Numbered from the stretch's first letter, positions 10,909 to 23,700 are shown. The stretch is DNA of 64,000 nucleotides from Isochrysis galbana (GCA_018136815.1 JADDIW010000128.1:1-64000); one strand, 5' to 3'. The notes: generated from the sequence alone by a model not told the origin. Program-made: numbers and translations.

Positions 10909-11030
10909 AGAGAGAGAGAGAGAGAGAGAAGAGAGAGAGAAGAGAGAGAGGGAGAGAGAGGGAGAGAGAAGAGAGAAGAGAGAGAGAGATCTAGAGCTCC
11001 TCCGAGGCTCGGTCAGCCCCGAGGGGTTCC
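10140..11030. repeat. GA-rich microsatellite region
   Basis: Plus-strand purine tract with a pure (GA)n run at 10511-10581 and further GA/GGA blocks to 10990. Long Ser/Leu frames on the minus strand are compositional artefacts. It lies upstream of the SERF-like gene and could include its promoter, but no core element was recognised. Confidence 0.75.
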
Positions 11031-11099
11031 GCGGCGGCGGGGGGACCGAGAGATAGTCTTTGTAGACGAGTGGCTTACAACAAAATTTGACCACGCCTG

Positions 11100-11497
11100 T
11101 TTGGACTAAATAAACAGAAGCACAGGAGTTTTCTTGTATGATGTGCGAGATCTAAGCCTGAGAGTGGCAACGTCGTCGTTCGTTGTTTTTCGAAGAGCGT
11201 GGTTCCCTTGCGATGTTACCCTTCGTCTACACAATGCTACTATCTATCACTGGGCCTCAATGGATTGGGGCTAAACATGGTACCCCCGCCGAGAGAGATT
11301 TGTCTCCCTTTCGCGCGCGTCTGAGCGCGCGTGCTCTGAGTCTCTACACCCAACACAAGGTTGGCCCGAAGACGGAGACCGAACAAATTTTGTCATCAAA
11401 ATGGTTGATCGAATCCTCGGACCCGCTCAAGGAAGCGGATGTCGGACCCTACGCTTCACAACGGGTCCAACAAGCACTGTTGTCGCCTGCGTCGAGC
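11100..11497 (+). mobile_element. LTR-retrotransposon fragment (LTR end plus primer binding site)
   Basis: At 11277 a CA end is followed directly by TGGTACCCCCGCCGAGAGA, the same primer binding site as in the Copia element at 17.97 kb. The DNA to the left (to about 11.1 kb) is probably the end of an LTR and the DNA to the right a piece of the internal 5' region. LTR sequence differs from the 17-25 kb family, so this is a second, older Copia-like family. It is a broken remnant. Confidence 0.45.
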
Positions 11498-11580
11498 CTA
11501 CATGTGAAAAACAGAAAACCTGTTTTTCTGTGAAGACCAAAAACAGTGTTTTTCACCGTTTTTCTGAGCCTGGGCCCTAA
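11498..11580. repeat. AT-rich word patch 5 (GTTTTTC type)
   Basis: Repeats of CTGTTTTTCTGTG and its complement, ending in GAGCCTGGGCCCTAAG. The edge resembles that of patch 4. Confidence 0.5.
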
Positions 11581-12380
11581 GCCTCGGGCCAGCTGCGCCG
11601 GCGCGCCGGTGTGATGACGCGAGACGTGGACCGGGAGGCGCGCGTGGGGTTGGGGTTGATCAGTTGATCACCGAGCTCATATTTGGAGCTGTGGGGAGGG
11701 GGGAGGGAAGGGGGCGGGTGGAGTGCCTGCGCGCGGGTGAGAGACGCTTGGCGCCTGGCGCCGCCACGCGAGTCCCCCCCCCCCCCGCCCCCAGCGCGCA
11801 AAATTTTATAATATCATTTTCTAACGTAAACACCATTTTCTAACGTAAACACTGGCCGCCTGTTTTTCGGGCTGTTTTCGGCTGTTTTTCTGTACAACCC
11901 CGTTGGCCTGCGCTCGCCCGTGGCGCGCATCTCATCGCCCGTAAGGCGTAGAACTAGGTACCAAGATATAGCTAGATATCTACCTATCTCGGCCGCTTTT
12001 TTACTATCTCTATCTAGGTGGATAGCGCCAATGCGGCTAGGGATTCGACGACAAACTCTGTCTCCTGGTTTGAAGGTGACACCGAGTTTAGACTTTTGAG
12101 AGGCGGCGGAGCGCATTCACTCACGTTGAGCATCTTGAGTACTTTCGAATCATCGCGGCAATGAGCCCCTGCGGCAGGTATCTCGCTAGGCACCTACCTG
12201 AAGTAGATACCCGGATTTCATGGCAGGAAAAGAAACATCTGAAGATTCAGGGCTAAACACCTAATACTATACCGGTATTCACTACCTCTCACAGACACCA
12301 CCCTTATTCCCCTTTTCCCCGCCTTCCGGCAACCGATGCGCGCGCGCTCGAAGGGGCGAGCATGGACGAGCGTACATCGT
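11581..12380. repeat. intergenic DNA with word patch 6 and repeat fragments
   Basis: 11814-11905 holds two tandem copies of CATTTTCTAACGTAAACA followed by CTGTTTTTCGGGC repeats. 12149-12226 is the left arm of an inverted repeat whose right arm is at 12704-12782. 12235-12265 carries TCTGAAGATTCAGGGCT, the LINE 3'-end motif also found at 46.23, 61.22 and 63.30 kb. Confidence 0.5.
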
Positions 12381-12472
12381 GAATGTGAGCGTGAAGGTGA
12401 ACGCTCAAGTGGCCACCTTGCCTCCCAATGAGAGAAACCCGCGCTCGCGAGTAGCTACCCCGGCAAAATGGG
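12381..12472. repeat. dispersed repeat shared with 25.73 kb
   Basis: About 90 bp matching 25732-25817 at roughly 85% by eye (shared core GAGAAACCCGCGCTCGCGAG). The copy at 25.7 kb lies next to tRNA-like promoter boxes, so this is probably a SINE fragment. Confidence 0.55.
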
Positions 12473-12703
12473 AGAAGCCGCATGAGTGGCGAAAGTTAGC
12501 GGCCCTTTCCACCTGTAAAACACCATCAAAATGCCACACATCAATACTGAGGCTTGCGCCCCCGGCCGCTTAATGCGGCTGTCATCAATCATGAGACCAA
12601 TCTCGGTGGCTGGGATCAAGGACGTATCTCAATGCATGCTGCATTATGGTATGGGAGATGGTTCTACGAGTGGCCTTTGGGCGTGGGCAATCAAAAATAT
12701 TCT

Positions 12704-12782
12704 CTGGCCATGAAATCCGGGTAACAACTTCAAGTAGGTGCCTGGCGCGATGCCTGCCGCAGGGGCTCATTTCCACGATGAT
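12704..12782. repeat. right arm of a 79-bp inverted repeat
   Basis: Reverse complement matches 12149-12226 at about 85-88% by eye; the arms are about 480 bp apart. The spacer contains the SINE-like fragment. Confidence 0.6.
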
Positions 12783-12822
12783 AGCAATACGACGGGTGAA
12801 CACCGCGCCAACAAACTGGCAA

Positions 12823-15321
12823 TCAAGGTGACTGAGCCTTGTTCAAGTTGGGCTGGAATGTGCACTCCACCATGTCGCGCTCGCGCACGGTGGTGCGCAA
12901 GCGCTCGTGCTTTCCGCGGATCTCCGCGCCGTAACGGTACAATTGCTCGAAGACGGTTCCTCCCACTGCCATTCTCTCTGCACGCTGTCTGAGCGGAGAA
13001 TCGGCGTATTCCTCCTCGAGTTGGCTGAGCTCCGCGTAAGACGCCGCCGAAGACGCAGTATCGGGATGGAAGGAGAATTGCAGCAACTGCGCCTCCTCCG
13101 TTGTCGGGTGGGGAGCGGGCCGGCTTGCTCTCGACTTGGCTGCGAGGCGGAGCGCCGCCGCCTGTCGCGCGGGAAAACTTGGGAACTCTTCACGCGACTC
13201 CGCAATCAGCAGCGCAGCGAGAGCCCGGAAGGGCACGCGTCCAGTGCCGTCCGCAAGAGCATTGTGCAACCGGCGAACTAGTGCGCCCTCTTCAACCAAG
13301 CGGGTTGCACCTGCCGGCGAGAGTACGGTCGAATCGCAGGACGCCACCGCTTGACTACACACAGGGCGTGGGGTATCGGTGGGTGCGTCTGGCACCAACA
13401 GCTTTGCAGGCGTAGGAGCGGACGCAGCATTGTCCATCAGCTTGGCGGAGGCCCTCATGGGTGTCGTGAAGCTCACGTCCACGCTGTCGACCATCTCCAC
13501 GGCGGCCTCAGCAGATGCGATGGGCTCGACCACTTCGTCGAGGCCGAGGCGTGAGGGCGTGTCCACACTGGTGACGTCCTGCATCTGCTCGACGGCAGGC
13601 TCGCGCACAAGGAGCATTCGGGCCAACAGCAAATGCAGCTCGTTTTGTGACAGCCCCTCTCCAGTGGGCGAGACTTGGTCGTATAGCGCCTGAAGCCCAC
13701 GGGGAATGGGGACGTCTGCGGGAGGCTCGGCCAGGCCAGAGCTTCCGGGGTTGCGCGAGGCGTGCCGCACAAAGATGGCGTCGCTAGCTCAGATCGAGCC
13801 ACCGTATAAACTTCCACGGCGAGGCGATGATGCACCTGCAACTCGCGCCTGGCCTTGTCGAGCGCGAGACGGCGAGACTTGGGGTTCACCTTGGGCTGAG
13901 CAGCGGCAGCTTGAGCGGCTTCTTGGGCTGCCCGCAACCGGGCGTCGTGCCGTGCACGATGCGAGGCGGCCTCGCCGTAAAGCTCCTTGGCGTGCTGCGT
14001 GCAGTCGGGTGAGACTTGCGAGGATGAGAGCGCGTGAGGGCTTGCAGCGCGGGTTGTGCCAGGTGTGCGCGTGTCGCGAGCGGCGGCCTGCCAAATGTTC
14101 CAGAAGCCATGGCCCCACGCCCCTAGCATCGGCGCCGCCGGGCCACAGCTGCGCCGCACCTTTTGGGCCGCCAGCGGTGACTGGTGCTTGCGATGTCTGT
14201 GCGGTGCCGGCAATGCCTTGACCGAGTTTGCGTCCGAGCGGGCAGAGCCTGGTGAGCCAGATGCCATGGCATATAGGCGCTCGAACACGGGCGTGCCGGA
14301 CGACTCTAACGGGACCCTCCAGGAATTGATCATGGGCGCGAAGGTCTCCTCCTTGCGCTGGAGTGCCTCCAGTTCGGCTTTAACCAGCTGCCGCCGGTTC
14401 CGCATCTCCTCAGCGCGCCAGCACAGGTCAGCCACCACCTCGTTGGCGGTCCTGCGCGGTGGCCCGACGATCGGCGAAGCGAGCGCAGGGCGCGCGAGTG
14501 CTTCCGTCTCCCGGCTGAGCACGACGTCGGCGAGTGCCTGCCTGCGCGCCTTTTGCGTCTCAAGCACTTCCTCGGTGCGCTCAGTAAGGGGCGGCTGGCC
14601 GCGCATCAGGTCGCGCGAGTTGTCGTTGAGCCTCGGGCGGAAGGTGCACTCCCGCTGTTCGCACGCCGACAGCAGGTTGACGGACTCCTGCCTCCACTTC
14701 TCGCGCTCCTCCTTGCCGAGCATGCCCTCCTCGTAGAGCAGCTCCTGATACGACTTTTCCGGCAGCAAAGCGGACGGCCGGCCCACGCGGAAGAGTGCCG
14801 GCTTCTCGCGCACCCCCTGCTTCAGGTTAAGGGAGCGGACCTACAAGGCGAGTGAGCGGGTGGGCGCGACGTTGGCAGGCAATGTCGGTACACGCGTGCG
14901 GCCGGCACGTGCGATGGACGCCGTGGCGCGCCTCAGCGTGCTTGCGCAGCTCCATCTCGAGCAGTAGCTCCTCGTTCCTCGCCTGCACCGCCAAGCGCTC
15001 CTCGACCGAGAAGCCGGAGCCGGCACGCGAACCCCCTGCCCAACTGCCACCCCCATCGGAGGAGCGGCCCGCCCGGCGCTGTGCGTCGCCGTAGAGCCGA
15101 AGGGTCGCGTCCGAAGCGGAGGCGCGAAGTCGCGCCGATGTCGCTTGCCGCTCGCGCCGGATGTCCTCGGCCACGCTCGAGAGCAGCAGTGCGGAAGTAT
15201 CCTCACCAGCTGCACCCCGCCCCTTGGCCTCTGCGAGCCAGCGAGAGAGCTTGGCCGCTTCCTCGCTGCCGCGGCTTGCAGGGCTTCGGCGCGCCACGGA
15301 ACAAGAAGAGGGGCTCAGCAT
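12823..15321 (-). CDS. protein with CTFxPxLN and LY motifs (three exons, about 745 residues)
   Basis: Exons on the minus strand: about 14932-15321, 13836-14816 and 12823-13689, all in phase 0. Start is the ATG at 15321. The first intron appears to use a GC donor (GAG|GCGCGC), the second uses CAG|GTGCAT. The protein is Ala/Arg/Glu-rich and largely helical. It contains RECTFRPRLN and VECTFQPNLN, together with LRLYGDAQRRAGR, KELYGEAASHR and FEQLYRYGAEIRGKHERLR. This pairing of an LY-x-x-A-x-x-R helix with a later ECTFxPxxN is a pattern I associate with coiled-coil, often cytoskeletal or ciliary, protist proteins. That role is inference. A (CT)n run at 15629-15688 lies just upstream. An additional intron inside exon 2, around 14.1-14.25 kb, cannot be excluded. 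Confidence 0.72.
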
Positions 15322-15625
15322 CGGAGCAGCAGGTGGAGGGGGGGGCGATGGGGTTGGTGGGGCGGGGAGCGCAGAGTGCGCAGAGCGTGGAGCGGCCGGG
15401 GGAGTGAGGGCTGGGGGAGGGAGCGAGGGAGGGAGGGAGAGAGAGACGGAGAGGGAGAGGAAGGGGAAAGGGGGGGGGAGGCAGATCAAGGCAGGCCTGG
15501 GCGGCGCGGCGCGAGGTGAGGCGGGGAGGCGCGGTGCGAGGTGAGCCAGCGGCGCCAGAGATGAGCAGTCGAGGCCGCGGCTTCCTTGCCGACCTCCGCC
15601 GCGCGCAGTGGAGCGCTGGGGGGCC

Positions 15626-15628
<3 letters not shown>

Positions 15629-15688
<60 letters not shown>
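15629..15688 (+). repeat. (CT)n microsatellite
   Basis: About 30 uninterrupted CT units, upstream of the minus-strand gene that starts at 15321. Confidence 0.95.
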
Positions 15689-15692
<4 letters not shown>

Positions 15693-15756
15693 AAACATAA
15701 GTCGTGTTTTGTTATAGATACCTCAGTTCTACTGTTCTACTCTCAGTGTGTAGGGG

Positions 15757-16002
15757 TAGGTAAAAATATGTACATATCGTACTACGTAGTTGGGCCCTTC
15801 CTGGGCGAGTCTACATATTTGGGGGGGGGCGGCGGCGTATCTCCCTACATATTTGCGTATCTCCCTACATATTTGGGGGGGGCGGGGCGTATCTCCTACA
15901 TATGTTGGGCCCACTCGCGCGGGGAGGGAGGGGGGTGGGCACCCTAGATGGGAAATACGGTGTTGGGGCCTGCAAATACAGCCAAATACATATGTATTTG
16001 GC
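15757..16002. repeat. AT-rich word patch 7 (TACATATTT type)
   Basis: TACATATTTGGG and CTCCCTACATAT words alternate with G runs between TTGGGCCC motifs at about 15790 and 15905. It ends in a perfect 22-base palindrome at 15981-16002 (half site GCCAAATACAT). Confidence 0.55.
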
Positions 16003-16012
16003 ATCCGGCCAA

Positions 16013-16100
16013 TAATAATAATAAAACAACTGAGCGTTAGTACCACTACTGCCACTAGCCTGGTACTATCACGACACCCCTCAGCGCACTTGCCCGCACG
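16013..16100 (-). repeat. repeat with (TTA)n-type tail, copy 1
   Basis: Matches 60291-60392 (about 85% by eye). On the minus strand both copies end in a TTATTATTATT-type tail, as 3' ends of some LINEs and their SINEs do. Confidence 0.5.
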
Positions 16101-17722
16101 CCAAAGTCAATGCCCGGGACTTGGCGGAACCCTTGCACGTACATGCGCGACTTGCGGATGCCGTCGCGCTTGTAGCGGAGGGTCTCACCTAGTGGGATGG
16201 CGCGTCCCACTTCCTTGATTGGCTTCTCGTCGATGAAGGTCTTGTTGGTTGAGAAAAAAAAAAAACCTTTTAATAATCTCGCCTCGCACGTGGCACAAGG
16301 TCCATCGTGCAGAAGCCCAAGGCGTACCGCGACAACAACTTGTCGGAGCAAGCACAAGAGTGCATCTACTTGGGCCCGTGAGTGGCGAAAGCTTCCTTGT
16401 TACTTGTCTCTTAGGGGTCTCTACCCTTGCACGGTCCGTTGTCCGTTCAAACGACTCAACCGCCGTAACCGACTCAACCGCCGTAACCGACTCAACCGCC
16501 GATCACGTAACCGACACAAAAACAAAACCCCAACAAGAACAAATGCTTTGCACACCACCTAGCCATAGCTAGGCCTTGGGTTCACGACACACATGAAGCC
16601 TTGCATGAAGGACAACTCGCTCTGCGTGTACGCGGAGATCTCAAGCCACATGGACAACTTGAGCCACCAATTGCGGCCGGATTGCACCAAGCCGCGTACC
16701 CAAACGCGCTCGTTGGGGGGCAACTCGCTCTGCGTGTACGCGGAGATGGCATCGGCGGCGCCCTTGTACTTGCACATGATGACGGAGATGACGCAGAACA
16801 GTCGAAAGCCGCCATGGGAGATGGTTGGCGAGTACGAGAGGTCAAAGTCAATGCCCGGGACTTGGCGGAAGCCTTGCACGTACATGCGCGACTTGCGGAT
16901 GCCGTCGCGCTTGTAGCGGAGGGTCTCACCTAGTGGGATGGCGCGTCCCACTTCCTTGATTGGCTTCTCGTCGATGAAGGTCTTGTTGGTCACCAAGGTG
17001 TTGTACTCCTTCATGCGCCACTTGCCACCTCAACCATGTCCGTGCGCGTCTCATCCACGCCGTCCGGGAAGAAGCTGATGTCGTTGAAGTAGTCCGCCCC
17101 GGTGGCGCCCGAGTCGATGAGGATGCGTAAGGCATCATCCTCGGTGTTCTTGGTCGTGGTTGCACAGATCTTGTTGCAGGTGAAGGTGAGGCGTCCACCA
17201 CTTTGCTTGTTTTCCTTCTTCATCTTGGCATCATAGAGGTTGGCCTTGATCTTGGCTTGGAGGCCCTCCGGCACCTTGTCCCAATCGATCAAGTGCGCGG
17301 TGTCGGGGTTGGACCAGCAGATGCCCGTGTGCATGCGGTCGCAGTGGGAGCAAGGCTTCTTGTCCTTGTTGTTGTTGCTCCTACCACCTCCACGCCCACC
17401 TTGGCCAGCCTTGAAGCCCGCCTCATAGGCCTTCTTGATGGCATCCGTGTCATCCTCGGTCTTGGTCGCTTGCATTGCACGTTGGCCCGGACGCACCGTG
17501 GAGCGCACCGCCTCATGCTTATGGGCGATGGCCGCAGCCTCCACAAGGTTCTTGTGCACCATATCAGGCCTCTTGCGGTGCTCAACTTCCAAGGAGCCCC
17601 ATGCCTTGTCCACTTCACGAAGGACTCCTTCTCCACATCCAATGAAGCTCGCTTTCATGTCGAGGCACAACTCGGCCACGGAGACTTCGCGCGCGGTGCC
17701 CTTGAGTCCTTGGAAGATGCCA
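16101..17722 (-). mobile_element. Ty1/Copia fragments, inverted and rearranged (left flank)
   Basis: Fossil pieces of the same Copia family as the element to the right, mostly in minus orientation: parts of the reverse-transcriptase region, a short integrase piece, an LTR copy at about 16379-16607, and gag/protease-region DNA at about 17017-17722. Sequence is nearly identical to the main copy, so the pieces are young. The block is broken into several segments. An A-run boundary (16254-16265) marks one of the joins. Confidence 0.8.
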
Positions 17723-20700
17723 TGAGAAGCGCAAGGCTTCATGCAAGGCTTCATGTGTGTCGTGAACCCAAGGCCTAGCTATGGCTAGGTGGTGTGCAAA
17801 GCATTTGTTCTTGTTGGGGTTTTGTTTTTGTGTCGGTTACGTGACCGGCGGTTGAGTCGGTTACGGCGGTTGAGTCGGTTACGGCGGTTGAGTCGTTTGA
17901 ACGGACAACGGACCGTGCAAGGGTAGAGACCCCTAAGAGACAAGTAACAAGACAGCTTTCGCCACTCATCTGGTACCCCCGCCGAGAGACAAAGAGACAT
18001 GGACAAGAACAATGACAAGATCTTCTTCTACAACAAGGATGGTGCTGAATGGAGAGCATTCAGGCCCAAGTTGCTCGCGATGGCCGGCAAGAACGGTTGC
18101 CGACGTGCGATGCTCAAGAACAAGACGGAAAGCGTCGATGACGCCGACAAGGACAAGGAAGCCACCCAGGTGGAACTGAACAAGGCATATGACCTCCTCA
18201 TCATGTGCATCAAGGATGACAAGCTTGTGGCCACCTTGGATGTGCTCTACACGGATGAGGAGGAAGAGAAGTACGACGGCCACCGTGCGTTCAAACACAT
18301 CGACGAGTTGCACGTGGCGGTCAACACCGAAGACAAGGCTGAAGACAAGAAGATGGAGTATGACACACTCAAGATGACCAACCTCCAGGAGTTCCCCTCA
18401 AGGGAGGAGGTCACCAACCGCTTTGACAACATGTTTGGCATCTTCCAAGGACTCAAGGGCACCGCGCGCGAAGTCTCCGTCGCCGAGTTGTGCCTCGACA
18501 TGAAAGCGAGCTTCATTGGATGTGGAGAAGGAGTCCTTCGTGAAGTGGACAAGGCATGGGGCTCCTTGGAAGTTGAGCACCGCAAGAGGCCTGATATGGT
18601 GCACAAGAACCTTGTGGAGGCTGCGGCCATCGCCCATAAGCATGAGGCGGTGCGCTCCACGGTACGTCCGGGCCAACGTGCAATGCAAGCGACCAAGACC
18701 GAGGATGACACGGATGCCATCAAGAAGGCCTATGAGGCGGGCTTCAAGGCTGGCCAAGGTGGGCGTGGAGGTGGTAGGAGCAACAACAACAAGGACAAGA
18801 AGCCTTGCTCCCACTGCGACCGCATGCACACGGGCATCTGCTGGTCCAACCCCGACACCGCGCACTTGATCGATTGGGACAAGGTGCCGGAGGGCCTCCA
18901 AGCCAAGATCAAGGCCAACCTCTATGATGCCAAGATGAAGAAGGAAAACAAGCAAAGTGGTGGACGCCTCACCTTCACCTGCAACAAGATCTGTGCAACC
19001 ACGACCAAGAACACCGAGGATGATGCCTTACGCATCCTCATCGACTCGGGCGCCACCGGGGCGGACTACTTCAACGACATCAGCTTCTTCCCGGACGGCG
19101 TGGATGAGACGCGCACGGACATGGTTGAGGTGGCAAGTGGCAAGGCAATCAAGACTTGGGGCACCGGCACCGCCAAGTTCCTTGCACTTGTGCGCCCCCA
19201 AGCCGGTGCACCCCTTGGATGGCATGTGGTCGAGAAGCCCGACGCATCATTTGGTCCATTCAAACGCAACATGCTCTCCACCCACAAGGCGTGCTCACGC
19301 AATGATGATATGAAGTGCATCATGGGCAAGGTGAATGGCTTTGAACTTCCTGGAGGTGCATTCATGCCTTTCACCATGGGTGACGACTCCCAAGGCTTCT
19401 ATGTGGATGTACGGCCCATCCCCAAGGGCGAGACGACCAAGGCGTACTCGCTTGGACCGTACACCACCGACAAGCACAAGGACATGCACGCCACGCATGA
19501 GGAGGCCAGGGAGATTTGGCGCGCGCGCCTTGGATCGCCTAGCGATGAACGCCTCCGCCGCCTGCCGGACTACTCCGTCGACGTGCCCGCCAACCTCAAG
19601 CGCCTTCAAGCAAGGAAGGCGGAAGACGTCAACGAGGTCGCGCTCAAGGCCAATGCGCAACGCCGACCCGGAGGCGGAGGTGGAGGACCATGGATGACAA
19701 ACGCCGTCGGGGACGTCATCACCAACGACATCCTCACTATGCCTTGCCGCAGCGTGCTCACGGGCTACAAGTACGTGGACGTGTTCTACGACGTCTTCTC
19801 CGGCCTCGTGTTCGCGTATCCCATGCGCTTCAAGTCGGAGCACCCAACGATGTTGCAGCGCTTCTTGGCGGACACGCAAGGGTTCTTCATCGTGAAGCGC
19901 TTGCACTCGGACAATGAGCCCGTGCTCAAGAGCGACAAGGTGCAAGAGATCTGCGATAGCAACTTGATCCGCAAGCAAGAGAGCAACCCGTACGAGCCGT
20001 GGGGCAACCCAGCGGAAATCGCGGTCAAGTTGCTCGAGCGCACCATGCGACCATTGCTCCTGGGGTGCAATGCTCCCCAAGAGTATTGGGAGTTTGCGCT
20101 CTATCCCGCGATGGTGATCATCAACCGCATCCCCGGCGCCAAGGATAGTGCTCCTCCTCTAGTGCGTGCCGGCATCCGCCACACGGTCAACCTGAGCATG
20201 CTCAAGGTGTTCGGTTGCAAGGCCATCGTGCAAAAGCCCAAGGCGTACCGCGACAACAACTTGTCGGAGCAAGCACAAGAGTGCATCTACTTGGGCCCGG
20301 CACGCTACCACACGGGCAACATCTTCATGTCGCTCGAGACGGGCAAGGTGTTTGTGAGCGGTGTGCACGCCACCTTCATGGAGACCGAGTTCCCGTGGAA
20401 AACCACGAGGGGGGGTGAGATCCCCATTGACAAGACCGACCAATACGGCAAGATGCATGGCTCAATCTACGCGTTTGGCATCCCGGAGGACCACGAGGAT
20501 CCGGACTACACGCCCTCGGAGCATTCCTACTCGGGCCCCATCACGGAGGTGGAAGAGGACAATAGCGACAATGCCTCCGACACCACGTCGCCTATCCGAG
20601 CTCCTCAACGTCACCGACGCATCATCGAGTCCGATGAGGAGGATAACGATACGCTTACGCCAAGTGGCGAAGTGCAACGCGGGCCATTCGAGTCGGAAGA

Positions 20701-23700
20701 TGGCAAGGAGGACACCGCACCACGCCGCTCAAGCCGCATCGCGGGAGAGGAGCTCCCGTACACGGTGATGGACTACTCCACCTTAGGCAACGACAACACT
20801 GTCTTTGGCGACGAGAGTGCAAGCGAGTACTCGGCGTCGATGTGCCACAAGATCTTGATGGCGACTGAGGTGTGCGACGACGCCATCTACATCGGCTTCC
20901 CAAAGCCCTTTAAGCCGCACCAACTCAAGTACCTACCACAAGATGAACAAGACTTGTGGGAGGAGGCGCGCATGAGAAGCGCAAGGCTTCATGCAAGGCT
21001 TCATGTGTGTCGTGAACCCAAGGCCTAGCTATGGCTAGGTGGTGTGCAAAGCATTTGTTCTTGTTGGGGTTTTGTTTTTGAGTCGGTTACGGCGGTTGAG
21101 TCGGTTACGGCGGTTGAGTCGTTTGAACGGACAACGGACCGTGCAAGGGTAGAGACCCCTAAGAGACAAGTAACAAGACAGCTTTCGCCACTCATCTGGT
21201 ACCCCCGCCGAGAGTGCAAGCGAGTACTCGGCGTCGATGTGCCACAAGATCTTGATGGCGACTGAGGTGTGCGACGACGCCATCTACATCGGCTTCCCAA
21301 AGCCCTTTAAGCCGCACCAACTCAAGTACCTACCACAAGATGAACAAGACTTGTGGGAGGAGGCGCGCATGAAGGAGTACAACACCTTGGTGACCAACAA
21401 GACCTTCATCGACGAGAAGCCAATCAAGGAAGTGGGACGCGCCATCCCACTAGGTGAGACCCTCCGCTACAAGCGCGACGGCATCCGCAAGTCGCGCATG
21501 TACGTGCAAGGCTTCCGCCAAGTCCCGGGCATTGACTTTGACCTCTCGTACTCGCCAACCATCTCCCATGGCGGCTTTCGACTGTTCTGCGTCATCTCCG
21601 TCATCATGTGCACGTACAAGGGCGCCGCCGATGCCATCTCCGCGTACACGCAGAGCGAGTTGCCCCCCAACGAGCGCGTTTGGGTACGCATGCCCAAGAA
21701 CTACCGCAAGTACGATGAACACGGACAAGAGCTAGCGGCCCTCTTGGGACAATCGCTCTATGGCTTGGTGCAATCCGGCCGCAATTGGTGGCTCAAGTTG
21801 TCCATGTGGCTTGAGGCATTTGGCTTCATCGTGGCGTTCAGCGAGCCATGCCTCTACGTGCTCCGTGATGAGGATTCCTTCATGGTCATGGCCACGTACG
21901 TGGACGACATGCCGTGGGGCTCCAATGACATGAAGCTCGTGCGCAAGGTGTTTGAGGCCATGGAGAAGGATGGCTTCAAGCTCACTTGGCATGAAGGTCT
22001 CGATGAAGTACTTGGAGCCCAACTCAAGGAAGTGAGTGATGGAATCATTCTTCACCAAGGAGACTACATCAACAAGTTGGTGGGCGCGCACCTCGAAGAG
22101 ATGACCAAGTACGAGGACACGCTGCGCAACACCGTCGACACGCCATGCAACTCGTACCTCGGCAAGGACGTCATCGAGGCGCAAGACGAGAAAGAGCGGA
22201 TCAAGGCGGAGCTCGATCCCAAGTTTGGCACCAAGTACCGCGGCCTCGTCGGTAGTCTCCTCTACGCCGCCGTGGTGAGCAACCCCGACATCTCGTACAC
22301 GGTGGGCCAACTTTGCCGCGCGATGTCGTTCCCCACCGTGAACCTTTGGCACGCGGCGCTGCATTGCCTTCTCTACCTCAAGAACCGTGGCACCATGGGC
22401 CTCAAGTACTACAAGAACAATGGCGATAGCCCTATCATCGGCCTCTTTCGTCAAGGTGAAGGCATGGTACGCGGCATGGTCGACGCATCGTGGGACGTAG
22501 TACGTTCGACGAGCGGCTGGCTCATCTTCATCAATGGCAGCCTCGTCGATTGGGGCAGCAAGCGCCAAAACAGCATCTCCTTGTCGGCCAACGAAGCGGA
22601 AACGATGGCGGCCTCCCTCGCTTCGCAGCGTATCGAGAACTTCCGTAACACGCTCGCGGATCTCGGTTGGAAGCAAGCGGAACCAAGCCCGCTCTTGTCC
22701 GACAGCAAGGGTGCAAAGGCACTCGCGGACAATCCCATCATGAAGGGTTTGGCCCGTCACATCCATCGTCGTGAGCTCTACGTGCGTGAGCTCACGCAGA
22801 AGAATGTCTTACGTGTCTACCACGTTCAGACCGAGCTCAATGTGGCCGACATGATGACGAAGCCCTTAGCGGCGAACAAGTTCACCAAGTTCCGTGGGCT
22901 GATCATGGTTCGCATCTGAGATCTTGCTGCCTTGCGAATCCCTCATTTGTTGCCCTTCTCCGGGGGATCAGGTCAAGGGGGGGTGAGAAGCGCAAGGCTT
23001 CATGCAAGGCTTCATGTGTGTCGTGAACCCAAGGCCTAGCTATGGCTAGGTGGTGTGCAAAGCATTTGTTCTTGTTGGGGTTTTGTTTTTGAGTCGGTTA
23101 CGGCGGTTGAGTCGGTTACGGCGGTTGAGTCGTTTGAACGGACAACGGACCGTGCAAGGGTAGAGACCCCTAAGAGACAAGTAACAAGACAGCTTTCGCC
23201 ACTCAGCGCATGAAGGAGTACAACACCTTGGTGACCAACAAGACCTTCATCGACGAGAAGCCAATCAAGGAAGTGGGACGCGCCATCCCACTAGGTGAGA
23301 CTCTCCGCTACAAGCGCGACGGCATCCGCAAGTCGCGCATGTACGTGCAAGGCTTCCGCCAAGTCCCGGGCATTGACTTTGACCTCTCGTACTCGCCAAC
23401 CATCTCCCATGGCGGCTTTCGACTGTTCTGCGTCATCTCCGTCATCATGTGCACGTACAAGGGCGCCGCCGATGCCATCTCCGCGTACACGCAGAGCGAG
23501 TTGCCCCCCAACGAGCGCGTTTGGGTACGCATGCCCAAGAACTACCGCAAGTACGATGAACACGGACAAGAGCTAGCGGCCCTCTTGGGACAATCGCTCT
23601 ATGGCTTGGTGCAATCCGGCCGCAATTGGTGGCTCAAGTTGTCCATGTGGCTTGAGGCATTTGGCTTCATCGTGGCGTTCAGCGAGCCATGCCTCTACGT

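Noticed and set aside
9835-11094. Long minus-strand Ser/Leu-rich open frame
   Set aside because: It is the CT complement of GA microsatellites and has no non-repetitive coding section.
12907-14855. Plus-strand open frames opposite the CTFxPxLN gene
   Set aside because: The minus strand has consistent exons, phases and repeated motifs; the plus frames are Arg/Ala artefacts.
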